41,293 nt of DNA from Chara braunii. Lineage: Eukaryota; Streptophyta; Charophyceae; Charales; Characeae. The first letter of the stretch is position 1; every line of letters starts with the position of its first letter. Shown one piece after another: positions 18,942-30,330 of the stretch. Both the position numbers and the translations under genes were made by a program. The notes under the pieces were generated by a model. It saw only the letters and a list, made by a program, of their open reading frames with translations, was not told the DNA's origin and made no database searches. The stretch is taken from the NCBI GenBank assembly GCA_003427395.1, contig BFEA01000305.1, positions 319,384 to 360,676 on the forward strand, read 5' to 3'.

Positions 18942-19145
18942 TAAACCACTAGTACCTTTCCCGCGTGGGAAAATAGGAAAAACTGGTTGTTTTCTCAATC
19001 AATTGAATTTTCAGAGGTCGGGCCCGACAACGACTGCCATTGATAAATCTGGTCGGTGACCGCCATTTCGTTTCGGCCGTTGCAAAGGTCGGACGCCTAC
19101 CCGAGGCCCGCTATTTTCCCAAGCGGCAAAGATACTAGTGGTTTA
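18942..19145. mobile_element. 204-bp MITE with long CACTAGTA-type inverted ends
   Basis: Left end taaaccactagtacctttcc continuing cgcgtgggaaaatag; the right end is its inverse (ctattttcccaagcggcaaa then gatactagtggttta), with about three or four mismatches in 35 positions. The ends contain CACTAGTA as in CACTA-like MITEs. A 3-bp target duplication is not clear. No coding capacity. Confidence 0.7.
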
Positions 19146-19509
19146 AAATTAAAAGTATTCACAATATCGAGTTTAAAATATTAAAAATTATCACGATATC
19201 GAGTATATCGGCGCGCAAAATCGAAAGGCAACTCAATGGTCCTTCTGGTCATGTCACACAAAAATAAATGCATAAGCAAGCACACCAAGTCAAAAGAGTA
19301 GTGATGCCTCGATCGAGGGCACCTTTTATACCCTAAATACACGTTTGCGATAGGATATAGCGTGGGAGGTATGACTTACCTCCCCAAGGAGTTGACATTA
19401 TTCTTAGAGGCATATTCCTGCGGAGTGACCAGCTCATATAAACAAGCTTTATATGCTAGGCAACTGAATGTTGGCATCTGATTTTCAAATGCTTGCAACC
19501 TATCCCGCA

Positions 19510-20000
19510 CGTTGTCGAGCACACAGTCCTCGCAGAGGGAGTCTTCCCGACCGTGTCATGCAAGCTTTGGCATGTGCATAAAAACTAGCAGCTTTACCAC
19601 TTCGACCGAGTGTGGCAGCTATACCTCTCACGAGTACTGCGTTGTAAAATTTACCTCCACCCACATGAGTTCTCACTATCCCTCGGTTGGGAGTAACCCC
19701 GTCGAGCTACCAGTTCATAGCGTGAAAACTTTTACATGCAATTGCAGAGATGGATCAACCGAGGGCATTTTCTCATGCGACGTAGCATAGGGGGTACGTG
19801 CAGTGACGCCTCATCGAACCCATACGTGAACCGATGTTAGGGGTTCTAAACTCCTTAGTGCAGCTTTTCGTCAATCGACTGATGGACATTGAAAATACAA
19901 CGCGTCTCACTTTTTCAAAAATATAATCTTCAAGTATGACTCTCCATATCTAGTCCTTTTGCAGATATTCCAACCCATAACTCTGAATTTGTTCAGGCGT
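19510..20000. repeat. Dispersed repeat, copy a (pairs with 24240-24760)
   Basis: Shared blocks in order with 24240-24760: a cttcccg(a/g)(c/g)cgtgtca(t/c)gca start, ...ctatacctctc..., ...tcactatccct..., cgagctaccag..., and gtagcatagggggta(c/t)gtgc. The similarity is moderate with many indels. It belongs to a larger unit that also includes the 20282-20930 block. The nature of the element is unknown. Confidence 0.55.
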
Positions 20001-20281
20001 CATAGTGTGACCCACAAGAAAATGCATATGAAGATTCTGCGCGGGAAGGAGTTCACAATACTCTGTCATAGGAACTCACGTGATTTATTGTTACGGCGAC
20101 ACTTTACTTGTTACCCATTATTGCGCGACCCTTCGGGGGTTTCAGGGTTGCGCACAACGTTTCCGTGTCGAACACAAAGTGTCGTTTGAGGAATCTTTTT
20201 CGCAATATAGAACGGTTGAAGGATAAGTCGTTCGACCCTCGTGACGTTTTTGACCTTTAGATAGAGTGCGGCGTGTGACTA

Positions 20282-21649
20282 GGCAAACAAACAACAACAT
20301 CCTAACACTCCCCACACGGTCCAAGAGAGATATGGACGAGAGGGGTATAGAAGGACAGAAAATAAATCATGGATAGGATAATGCAACGTCAGGTTCTTCT
20401 CACAGTCCCCACATATTGCTTGTCAATTGCACTCGACAAACATCTAACCAAAACAACCCAGAGAACGCTTTATACATTTAACAACTAACCTACATAAAAG
20501 TTGATAAAACATACACATATGCAAATGAAACCATATCATAATACACTAAAAAGTGTCAACCTCACCATTATCAGTACCTCAAGGCTCCTTAAATCACCAA
20601 ATTCTCAACCATGGTTTGTTCTCCCTTTGAATGACGATCAATCTGTTTTAATTGCCCTTTTTGAAATAAATTGGGTGAAAACCCAATAAAACCCCTATTC
20701 CCACACGACTAAGTTTTCAGGTTTGAGTTACAGAAATAAAAACAAGTTGAGTAGACAACTGACCTGTTATCAATCGATAACATAACTTGATGTAGTTGAA
20801 AGATGTTTGAAAGATACTCACAGACAATTGTAAAATGTGATATAAAACTAAAGAAAACGCCTCCTGTCAGAGTTGATGAAGATCAACTTCGTATTGTACT
20901 CTCAACTATAGGTATCGTCCAGTAGAGATATGTTGGACAAAAACCTGAAGTGTCATGGACAAAGACCACGAATTCCAGATTTAGTACCAACGTGTAACTT
21001 GGCAAAAAAACAACAACATCCTAACACTCCCCACACGGTCCAAGATAGATATGGACGAGAGGGGTGTAGAAGGACAAAAAATAAATCATGGATAGGATAG
21101 TGCAACGTCAGGTTCTTCTCACAGTCCCCATATATTGCTTGTCAATTGCACTCGACAAACATGTAACCAAAACACCACAGAGAACGCTTTATGGATTTAA
21201 CAACTAACCGACATAAAAGTTGATAAAACATACACACATGCAAACGAAACCACATCATAATACACTAAAAAGTGTCAACCTCACCATTATCAGTACCTCA
21301 AGTCTCCTTAAAACACCAAATTGTCAACCATGGTCTGGTCTCCCCTTGAATGACGATCAATTTGCTTTAATTGCCCTTTTTGAAATAAATTGGGTGAAAA
21401 CCCAAGAGAACCCCTAATCCCACACGACTAAGTTTTTAGGTTTGAGTTATAGAAATAAAAACAAGTTGAGTAGACAACTGACCTGTTATCAATCGATAAC
21501 ATAACTTGATGTAGTTGAAAAACGTTTGAAAGATACTCGCAAACAATGGTAAAATGTGATATAAAACTAAAGAAAGCGCCTCATGTCAGAGTTAATGAAG
21601 ATCAACTTCGTATTGTACTCCCAACTAAAGGTATCGTCCAATAGAGATA
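20282..21649. repeat. Two 649-bp direct repeats, 70 bp apart
   Basis: 20282-20930 and 21001-21649 align at a constant offset of 719 bp, with few substitutions and no obvious indels. Both start ggcaaa(c/a)aaacaacaacatc and end gtatcgtcca(g/a)tagagata. The short spacer rules out a normal LTR pair with internal genes. It is either a tandem duplication or a TRIM-like element. A diverged third copy is at about 25330-25700. Confidence 0.85.
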
Positions 21650-21659
21650 CTAAATTAAC

Positions 21660-22335
21660 AAAAATCCGGATAGTGTTTCCTTTAAGGAAGTGCATCCAAA
21701 TAATATTAAATCAGATGTAAGAAAACTTATGACTCATAAACTATCTAAGAATAAACGAACTCTTTGGTTTATCAGAAATTTCGACAACACTTCCCTTAGT
21801 GAGTAAGACTTCTAAAATTTTTACTGATAAAAAAAGACAAAAATCCTCAAGGTATTTGAATTATTTCAATTAACTATGAGGCTTCAACAAATATCTCGAC
21901 AGCATCTTCCCTAACGCAAAAAACTCCCAACATTTCTACTAAGCTCAGAAGGTGGTAAACATCGTACCCAAAAATAGAGCAAGCATAAAAAGGTAAGCGC
22001 GGTAATGTAAATAAACAACTATCTGCCTATCGCTCAAGCACAAGATAAACTCTAACGAACTAAGCTACAAAATGAAAGAGCAGGTGAACGAAAAATAGTA
22101 TGCAAGAATTGAATTTAAAGCAATTGCACAAAGTAACTTGAAAGGTACATTGATTGAAAAGTCATCCTTGCTTGGATATGTGCAAGACCTTTTTTTAAAA
22201 GATGTCTCATATCTAAATATACAGAATTCTGATCACACAAAGGTTTGAGAATCTGTAGAGGACTCAACCTAATGTCACAAATCACGAAGTTTCGAATCGT
22301 AATTGGGGAATACGGCCTTGTAAGGTTAGCTTGGA
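21660..22335. other. No supported gene
   Basis: AT-rich, without a convincing frame. Sequence such as atttcgacaacacttccc resembles the DNA following the third copy (25860-25960), so this is probably more of the same dispersed element. Confidence 0.4.
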
Positions 22336-22369
22336 GAACCGTATGCAATGAAACTTGCACGCACGGTTT
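22336..22369 (+). ncRNA. Group II intron domain V-like hairpin (relic)
   Basis: The 34-nt length, the GAAA tetraloop, a lower stem (gaaccgt with acggttt), a two-nucleotide bulge in the 3' strand and an upper stem (gcaa with ttgc) match the conserved domain V fold, and ccgtatgc plus gcacg are typical of its sequence. The catalytic AGC triad reads AAC, and one A-C mismatch interrupts the middle stem, so it is probably inactive. Group II introns reside in plant organelles, so a transferred mitochondrial or plastid fragment is the likely source (inference). I see no maturase and no clear domain VI. Confidence 0.6.
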
Positions 22370-22479
22370 GGAGGAGAGAAAAAGCAAAACATTTCGAATT
22401 TTGTGACATCCACGGTCATCAAAGTGACGTCACATTATTCATGCAGTGCTTACTTCTTATCTTATCTTTCATTCTTATA

Positions 22480-22800
22480 CAACAAACGACTGAGGAATCC
22501 GCAATTGACTTAGCGCAATAGACTGAATAAACATGAGGAACCCGCAATGGACTTAGCGCAGTAGACGAAATAAACAAAGTTAAAATGGGATAGCAAACAA
22601 TTGGGGAATCCTCAGTGGACTCAACCAATCGTCCAACTTTAGCAAAACAAGGCAAATGAGTAGTCGACTCAACCCAACCGCCAAGCTCAACAACACAAAC
22701 GACTAAGACATTCCAGTAGAATCATCCCAACCGCCTAGTTAAACAGGTCAGATGATTGAGGAATCTTTAGTGAACTCAACCCAACCGCCTAGTTCACAAA
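22480..22800. repeat. Degenerate ~50-65-bp tandem repeat
   Basis: Five or six diverged units with the shape acgactgaggaatccgcaat..gactta.cgcaatagac, then gactcaacccaaccgcc(a/t)ag later in the array (around 22664, 22726 and 22777). No ORF is supported. Confidence 0.6.
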
Positions 22801-24099
22801 ATAAGTCATAAATCATCAAGTTAATTTATTAGCATGCAGATGAATTAAATAGGCATCGTAAAAATTAAAGTCCCGAATAAAAGTCGAAAAGGTATTAAGA
22901 AGTTTAAATCAATCAAACTGGATGAAATATATTATAGGTGGGGGTATATGGTATCCTAAAGGTGATCGCGTCGACCTACCTTGCAGTTTTGTACCTCTAG
23001 GATCTCACATGAACCCCGATAGAGCTCCTGCAATCGCATGGGTTTTTGAGGTGCCCCGGAGAAAGTTAATTATCGATTTAAGGATGAGATGAGATCTTGT
23101 TGGCCGTCCTCCTCTTTGAAATTTTACAATCAGAGTGACTCAAAGTAAGGGAGAAAGAAAAAATTTGCAAACGTCCAAGATGAAAGGAGGATGCACTCAA
23201 GATCTATCGAGAAGGCCTTCGACGCAATCGCGGTGCATACTCGGGTGGCCTAATGCAACAACACAATGTCTTTGGTCCGGTTAACAACAAACATGTAAAT
23301 GCTGCACCTCCAATCCCAAATGGCACCAGCATACGGAGGTGTCTATGGCTCAAAATCAACACGTAGCAGCAGCAAGTGGTCACAACAATAATTAGTTTTG
23401 GCAAGAAACCCCCCGCCCCTAAGACGAAATAACAACAGAGCGCTTCTGTACCATAGTAAAAGCAGCGGTATTCTCCTCAAATTGATGTCAGATCCATCGA
23501 CCTGTTGTAAACTAATTCAATTTTTTTTCGGCGCTACAATTCCACCAGTTTACGGAGGTATACGACACCAAAGTTACCTATAACAAGTGGTAATAACATA
23601 TCAATCTTGAGGTACTCGGTCAACAACGAGCAGCAACATTTTTTTTTTACGAGCACCAACTTCGAGGTTGTAAACTCTATGACTCTTTCCAATCAATCAT
23701 GTTCCAAGCCCCTTTGATCCAGCTTCCACGCCCCGATCGACAAAGTCAATGATCATGCTCACAATCGCATTGACGAATATAATTTTCTCCCTCGATTCTT
23801 TTAATTCTCGTCCTCATCTAGTTTTTTTGCTTCCCAATTTCGTTTGTCTCCTTTTTCTTCCGTTACGTATCGCTTATCATCTCTATGTCGTTTCTTGCAC
23901 TCTTACTTCGCCGTATTATCATGATTTTGAGCCTCCTTATCGTAGGTTATGTTTACTTATGCATTACATTTCGTAGTTGTAGCAGGTAAGCATAGTGTCC
24001 GCTTTGCAATCCTCTTCCTCTTATCCACCTCTTTTTTCTTTACTTTTCTTTTACTTCCTCGTAGTGTTCTTCAATCTCTTCTATTTATTTTCGTTCTTC
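22800..24099. other. No supported gene
   Basis: Mixed-composition DNA with a T-run near 23639-23649 and pyrimidine-rich blocks from 23790. The motif caccag(c/t)(a/t)tacggaggt recurs at 23326 and 23540. Long frames here are low-complexity (F/L/S-rich) translations of pyrimidine-rich DNA. Confidence 0.4.
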
Positions 24100-24201
24100 C
24101 ATCTCACCGTTTTAGCTTTGTCCTTCAGCAACACGCTTACTCATCGTTCACATCTCACCGTTTTAGCTCTCTCCTTCAACAACACGCTTACTCATCGTTC
24201 A
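24100..24201. repeat. 51-bp tandem duplication
   Basis: catctcaccgttttagct at 24100 and 24151, both ending acacgcttactcatcgttca; a few differences. Confidence 0.9.
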
Positions 24202-24239
24202 TACTTTTTTTTTCTTTTCCACTCCTGTTGTCGAGCGCA

Positions 24240-24760
24240 TCCGTCCCGCAGTGAGACCTTCCCGGGCGTGTCACGCAGGATTTTGCAGGACTTCGTCGTA
24301 GAGCATTTTGTCGCTCCGCTCGAGTGCGCCAGCCATACCTCTCGAAAACCTCTACGATAGGATATGATCACTCAAGGTACAACTTACCTCCTCCACCTGC
24401 GGGAGTTGTCACCATCCCTTAGGTGGACGTATCCCCACCGAGCTACCGAACCACATGCAAAGACTTTTCGTATGCAATCACGAAGGTGGCCCAACTGAGG
24501 CCGTTTCTCGTTCGCTGTAGCATAGGGGGTATGTGCGGTTCACACTCGAGTTGGACCCGTGTGTGAATTGTTGTCCGTGGCGCTGATCTCTCGAGCGCGA
24601 CCACACTGAGGTCGACTAGGACGGTTAAATCTACCCACGCGGTACATCTCACTAAAACTGAAGTCGAACACCATACATAAATCGTGCCTAGTTTTTTTTT
24701 CCACCCTTGATCCATAACTTTTGCCAAGCGTATCGCATAAGTATCGCGCGCGAGACTCTG
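24240..24760. repeat. Dispersed repeat, copy b (pairs with 19510-20000)
   Basis: See 19510-20000 for the shared blocks. It contains gtagcatagggggtatgtgc at 24516-24535. Downstream at 25330-25700 lies the diverged third copy of the 649-bp repeat, so the order of blocks matches copy a. Confidence 0.55.
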
Positions 24761-25329
24761 AATAAATATTACGACGGCACATGTCTTAGTTATATCGATT
24801 AGCCGTGCGTGATTACGCATGCAGTCGCAGTGATGACGTACTGTCTAGTATTAATAATCACACGACCCTTAGTGGTATCGAAAGTCATCTTCGACACTCA
24901 GGTGTCGGTTGACATGCATTTTGAGGGGTTAATCTCTCGACGCCAGACTACAGCTTAGGCGGTTGAGTACCACACCCTCTTTTGCACCCTGCAGAGACTG
25001 GGTGGTAGGCAGGTTCTGGCCTGCTGTGGCAGTTAGCGCTTATGACCTTGGAGACGAGTTTCATCATCAAGGGCCTAGAAAGAAGTCAAGGGGTTTGACT
25101 TTGATGACTGTTATGGACTTGAACGTCTAACTATAATAATTCTAAAATGCAAAAGGTAGAAGGGAATTTTTTATTTATTTTTAATGTAGAACTTATTTAA
25201 TCGCTACGCACGACATTGTGGACGCCGGAAACATGATATAAAAGTTGTGAGATATGAGACGATCACTCTCACAATCATGGTGTGATTTCCTTCAAATATA
25301 TATAAAAATATAATCATAGGTAAAACTAA

Positions 25330-25700
25330 GTTTGGAGTTTAACTTACAGAACATACCAGCAATCACATCAAAGATTCACATCGACAGAGCACACACTACA
25401 CGGGGTTAACTTCAACCATTCTCTGCACTACACCCCTTTGCCTTATCCACATAAACCCCAACCTTTGACCAACCTTGCATAGTAAAACACTTGGTCCTTT
25501 TTTAATGGTAATTTAATAAAAGTTCGAGCAAAACCTAAAGAAAACATTTTCATCCACAGGGGCTAAAGCCTTAGGTTGAGTAGCAAGAATAAATAAGAGT
25601 TGAGTCGGAAATCAACCTGTTATCAAAGGATAACAGAATAGTGATCCTATGTAGGATCAGACTGAATGAATTAAGCCTTCAATTAAATACGTAGACCTGC
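25330..25700. repeat. Diverged third copy of the 649-bp repeat
   Basis: The stretch ttaggttgagtagcaagaat with aagagttgagtcggaaatca and acctgttatcaaaggataac matches aggtttgagttacagaaata, caagttgagtagacaactg and acctgttatcaatcgataac in the two close copies. Alignment outside that core is patchy. Confidence 0.6.
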
Positions 25701-26074
25701 ATTATGGTACATACCAAAATAAACATAGTTGTATTTAAGATGGACGGGGGGAAAGCCCCACCCCATAGCGTAACTCCTTTACTAACCTCTTCCTTATTTG
25801 AAAGGAGACTTTATACCCACGGCAAAACGTGGAATAGTCCCCATGGATCACGCTGACATATATCTCCTTGAAAAGTTACGAAGAACTTTGGCAATATCTT
25901 GTCAAGTTTCTACTGACAGAAAATAATATAACTCCCAAAAATTTATAAAATTTTGGCGACGTTTTTCTTAGACTTCCGCTGGAGGGTGGGAAGGTTCATT
26001 GTCTCATGTAGAGGTACATCCTACCTCCTCGTTCAGCCCCTGCACCCCATACCGCGAAATCCGCTGCTCCATCC

Positions 26075-27500
26075 CAAACTCCAGTGCGCCCATTTGATGC
26101 GCAACGGTTCAAAACCCCCGATCTCCATTTTACCTCGCTCGATTTCATGGACGAACGAGCGAGATATGCGTTCTTAACCTTCTTCCACCCTTCTTCCTCG
26201 ACTCCACCACGCAGTGTCTTAAGTTTCCCCACTAACTCCTATCACATTCATCCATTCGCCATTCCGACCTCATCATTGAGATTGTCCATCCTCAGAATCG
26301 CTGTTATACTTCTTTCCTCGCGTAATTTCGTCAAGGATCGGGTGGGCTAATTGCTTTCCCTTCTTCCCACACCCATTTTTTCCTCCATCTTCTTCGTGCT
26401 CTCCCCCACAAGCCTCCCGCTGCATCGCGCGGTCCCTCAACAACGCAGCAATTCAATAGCTCCAACTATTCTTGGGGATACTTCAGAGAGGTTTTTGCTA
26501 CCAGACGGCTCGGTTAGTTTTTCCCCTATACCCAAGTGCGACGACCGATGTGCACGTTAGGCATCACTGCGCCCTTCACCATCGTCCCCGGTCCATACCA
26601 ACTGTGCACTAACTCAAAAAAAAATAAAAAATTGATTGATATACGCAACACCCGAGTGGTCGTGGAAGGTGAAATTCGCTAAGGAGTATGTTACCAACTC
26701 ACCTGCAGAGTCGGTCAGCCCCAAAAAGCGAATGGCACTGGGACGTGCGACCTATGCTCGACCATCGTAGTGATTCTAATGTTGCGACAACCAGGAGGGT
26801 GTTGGGCCCGCTGCGACGCCCGCAGCGTGAGCTCAGGTGAGGCGGTCCCTGTGCAGATCTTGGTGGCGGCAGGGAATATTCAAATGAGAGCTTTTGAGAC
26901 CAAGTGGAGAGGGGTTCCATGTGGTCGGCTGCACATAGCCTGCGGCCTCCGCCTTTCTGCTCTGTGGCGCACTGTGCCCTGGGCCGCATCACCCAGGCGC
27001 AGTCCGCCATCCTTCGGGCCCCAACAGGCATGCTCACACTCAAAATTCTCACAACAGACTCGTTGGTGGCGGATAGTGCACCCGTAGAGGGTTCAACCAC
27101 TCACAATTTTTCCACCTCGAGGGCTAAGTGCCCAGCGGCTCGCACGCACGTTGAACTCCTAGGTCCGTGTTTCAAAACGGGCAGGATAAAGGAATTTTGG
27201 TAGCATCTTGGACACTCAGGAACCTAAACGGGTCGCCAAAAGAAGCGTGTGCTTAAGGTCCTCGACTGTCGTGACAACCACTTCGCGGGTTTCGACTGCT
27301 CCTGGCCACAGCAGTCCGCACCGACAGACACCCTACGTCTGATAAGGAGGGACGACAACCTTGAGACATCAGCATTAAGCTGACCTGCGGTAAGTAAACT
27401 CAGAATTATTTATTTTGTTCACATGATCTCAACTGGATTCGAACTCGGGCTTGTATTTCAACAGTTCATGGATGTAGCCACCGAGCTAGGCTCAACCTTG
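26075..27500. repeat. Old dispersed repeat, copy 1 (pairs with 28780-29440)
   Basis: Two blocks pair in the same order. The first is caaaacccccgatctcc...gctcgatttcatggacgaac near 26110-26160, with caaaacccccaggttactct...gctcgatttcatcaagaatc near 28806-28850. The second is the SINE-headed end (27390-27500) with 29335-29440. Between the blocks (26560-27180) the DNA is GC-richer and I cannot assign its frames to any protein. Confidence 0.4.
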
Positions 27501-27505
27501 GTGCC
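27430..27505 (-). repeat. tRNA-derived SINE head (boxes A and B)
   Basis: The minus strand reads TAGCTCGGTGGCTA (box A, 27488-27475) and GAGTTCGAATCC (box B, 27446-27435), 28 bases apart. Both match RNA polymerase III internal promoter boxes. The intervening catgaactgttgaaatacaa is shared with 10819-10838 and 11038-11055. It does not fold as an intact tRNA, so it is a SINE and not a tRNA gene. Confidence 0.75.
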
Positions 27506-27547
27506 GACACTAGTGTAGCGTCCTTAAAACGAGACCTGCAACCAAAT

Positions 27548-27579
27548 TAAAAAACTAAAAAAAAAAAAAAAAAAAAAAA
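27548..27579. repeat. Poly-A run
   Basis: An A run of about 30 bases broken by one or two other bases. It could be the tail of a retroposed copy or a simple repeat. Confidence 0.6.
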
Positions 27580-28352
27580 TACGATGGTGTGTTTGGGGAA
27601 GGGAGACCATCAGCGCCCCTGCCAGTTTCATCGACTAGGCCCATGAAAGGGACAACAACAAAACCAGTCTGTCGGGCCCTCAACCCTTTGGTGTCGTCAA
27701 TCGCTCCAGGGCTCCTCTGCCGCCGGGCGCCGTCCTCGATCCCCGTACCTCCGCTTTGAAAGTCCAATATCGCAAACAATAATGCTATGCCCAAGGCTGG
27801 CATTGGCCCTATCGGAAGCCCATATAAACGAGCATCACTACGCATACGGATCCGCTACTCCAAGATCATCCCTTCGGCCTGTTAACTAGGTCAACGACCA
27901 TCAATCTTCCGCGTTCATCGCGCGGATATGCTTGCTCATGTTTTTTTTCCTCTCGCATGCTCCAATCACCGGCCAAAAGCAACATTACTGTCGATGACGT
28001 ACTCCGTACGAGCGCACACGCACCATGGTCACTTCAACATAGAAAAATAAAACTTTCCTAGTTTTAGTCAAAAATCAAAATTTTGTTGGCGAAAACGTCG
28101 ACTCTATAATATCAATATGAAACATTACGCGCGCCTCAAAACTGCGCACCCACACACTCTCTATTTTTGGTCAACCATTCAGTCAGCATGAACAAAACAC
28201 AACCGCGACTCGTGCGGTGTACTCGAATTTCGAAAAAAACTTATTCTGTCACTTGCAAAAAACAGGGCGGATACCCGTGTAAGGGTATTAGCGCCGACAC
28301 TGGTCCTGCCCTACACACCTGGTCGGAGGCATGGTTAGATTCAAATAAGAGA

Positions 28353-28380
28353 AAATAATAATAATAATAATAATTAATAA
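28353..28380. repeat. (AAT)n microsatellite
   Basis: ataataataataataataat in a plain context. The tyrosine/isoleucine-rich minus-strand frame is its translation. Confidence 0.9.
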
Positions 28381-28779
28381 AGAAAATAGCAGATCGTCGA
28401 TATAGGAGGGATACGAGGGCAACAACCAACTACGATGAGGGAGACTACCACTACGAGATGGGCAGTCCCTACCAACGAGAGGAGACGATAAGAAAAAGTA
28501 CATGAGGATTGCGACTGTGATAAGGAATAAAGTACAGAAGTGCGGTCGTGCAGGAGGTCAACCATAATTATAGCTTCGAGATAGGCAAAGGTGATAACGA
28601 TAGTTGTGAAGATGAAGATCAGAAGGAGGAACAACGGATGAGAACCCCCCATCGCTATTCTCAAAGCAGACAAAACGAGAATGAATTTTTTGTTAGAACA
28701 TGGATAAATACATTATGGTTATTCATCCGTGCAGCTCCAAACCACCATGTTGCCAAACATGGATCTTGAACGCGAATTT

Positions 28780-29440
28780 GTCGATGCCATCGTGTTCGCG
28801 ACGGCCAAAACCCCCAGGTTACTCTCCCCCTTTGCTCGATTTCATCAAGAATCGAACGAAATATGAACATTTCTTAGTTACATTATTTCCCTTTTCTCAA
28901 TACCTCCATGCGACCCCTCTCTACTAACTCTCCATGCACTTTCCTCACTACGAATCTGACCATGCCATTCAACTCTTCATTCCTCGAAACCCCTACTCAA
29001 CCTATTTGCTCGCTTCATTCTGTTGAGAATTGAGCAAGTTACACATCCTCCACTCTAACCATACCCATTATCCTTGTTTTTCCTTCTTCATTCTTCTTCC
29101 TCTTCTTTCAACTCACCTTCTTCGCTTCCCACATTTTCAAGTACTAAACAAGCCGACAGTGCACGGTCCCACAGTAGCTGAAGTGAAAAAGGAAGCAATC
29201 AAATTGGCCTGCCACTCGTAGGACCCGTTTTGATGCCTTCAGGGATCATACTAATTTTCTCTGTATCGTTCGGATGTTCTGAAGGACAAATAATCAGCCT
29301 TTAAAACATGATTTTGCAAAACAGACTCGTCGTAGGTAAGTTTAAATAACTTCATTTTTCTCATATGGTTGTATCTAGATTGAAACTTGAGTTTGTATTT
29401 CAACAACTTTTGAGGTGTACGAACCGAACTAGCTCTATTG
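28780..29440. repeat. Old dispersed repeat, copy 2
   Basis: Partner of 26075-27500, shortened by the absence of the GC-richer middle. It also contains tgctcgcttcattctgttga with gaattgagcaagtt at 29008-29040, an imperfect third repeat of the tgctcgatttcat block. Confidence 0.4.
29377..29435 (-). repeat. Decayed SINE head
   Basis: The minus strand reads GAGCTAGTTCGGTTC (box A position) and TCAAGTTTCAATCTA (box B position) around gttgttgaaatacaaactc. It is homologous to 27430-27505 but both boxes carry substitutions. Confidence 0.6.
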
Positions 29441-29555
29441 GTGCACTCCTAGAGGACGCTGCAAGCCCAACTGCAGTCCCAACAGACGGTAATGTGGAAC
29501 CAACCGAGCTCCAAAGTACTTTAGAATTACAACCCTTTCATTTGTCTGCTGTCAG

Positions 29556-29620
29556 CGGGATTCAAACTCAGGATTGTGTTTCAATGGTCCGAGAATACAT
29601 TGACAGAGGTAGGCTAACTG
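29556..29620 (-). repeat. SINE-like copy with good box B
   Basis: The minus strand reads AGTTAGCCTACCTCTG (box A position, 29620-29605) and GAGTTTGAATCCC (box B, 29570-29558), with a diverged linker. Confidence 0.55.
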
Positions 29621-30180
29621 GTCCTCGGTTTATTGGATGTGTTCATAACCAAAGCAGGATAACTTGTCGTGGTGTCGGACGACGCGGTGTCCCGACCCTC
29701 CGTGGTGTACCAGGCATGCCCTCTGCATACATGACCTTTGTACTATGTAGTAGATGCACTCTGTGTGCGGCCTGCTACAAGATCAGTCTTGGATAACACC
29801 CTTACTAGCAAAAAGGAGGGGGCGCAACATTGAGCTTTGCTTTGGTCCACGCAAGCTCGGTGCGCTCCTGTACAATAGAGCACAACCGGCTTGTGATTGT
29901 GGTAGCCCGGGCTTCGCCAGGGGCATAAAGGTAAAGGGACTGGCGGGTCTTTTCTATTCCACACCGAGCTCCCCTTTGCCAAGTTATAGGTTGTATGCAA
30001 AGGCATAGTTGACAAAGCAAGAAAAAAAAAGAAACGCAAAAAAAAAAAATTGAGCGTTTTGTTATTCTTCGCTTGACTGGGACTGTAGCTTTAGTTAAGA
30101 TTATTCTGATGGCTAAGAGAGAAGGTTAACAAATGCTTATATTTTCAAATGATTTTCAGTTGCCTCAGACGGGTGTTTGG

Positions 30181-30330
30181 ATACTTGGATGGAAGGACGG
30201 GAAACCACGTTCAGAAGCTTCAACCACTTTACATCATTTCATTGGTTTAAGGTCCCCATTTGATACCTCTAAAATGACATGAAGTGGATGAAACTTCTGA
30301 AAGTGATTTCAGATCTCCCTATCCAAGTAT
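30181..30330. mobile_element. 150-bp fold-back MITE
   Basis: The two halves are inverted copies. The left half reads atacttggat...ttcagaagcttcaaccactt. The right half, reversed, reads atacttggata...ttcagaagtttcatccactt. The similarity runs nearly to the centre, so the RNA or single strand would form one long hairpin. The left flank gggtgtttgg recalls ends of known plant MITEs, but the right flank does not match it. Target duplication not identified. Confidence 0.7.

Noticed and set aside
20282-21649. LTR retrotransposon with the two 649-bp repeats as LTRs
   Set aside because: The spacer is only 70 bp, and no TG...CA ends or primer-binding site are clear.
22480-22800. A CRISPR array
   Set aside because: The units are diverged, differ in length and lack conserved short repeats between unique spacers.
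26699-27203. Overlapping frames on both strands as a gene
   Set aside because: All frames are open because of GC content; no motif, splice structure or preference for one strand.
27430-27505. A functional tRNA gene
   Set aside because: Boxes A and B are present, but no acceptor stem or anticodon arm can be drawn.
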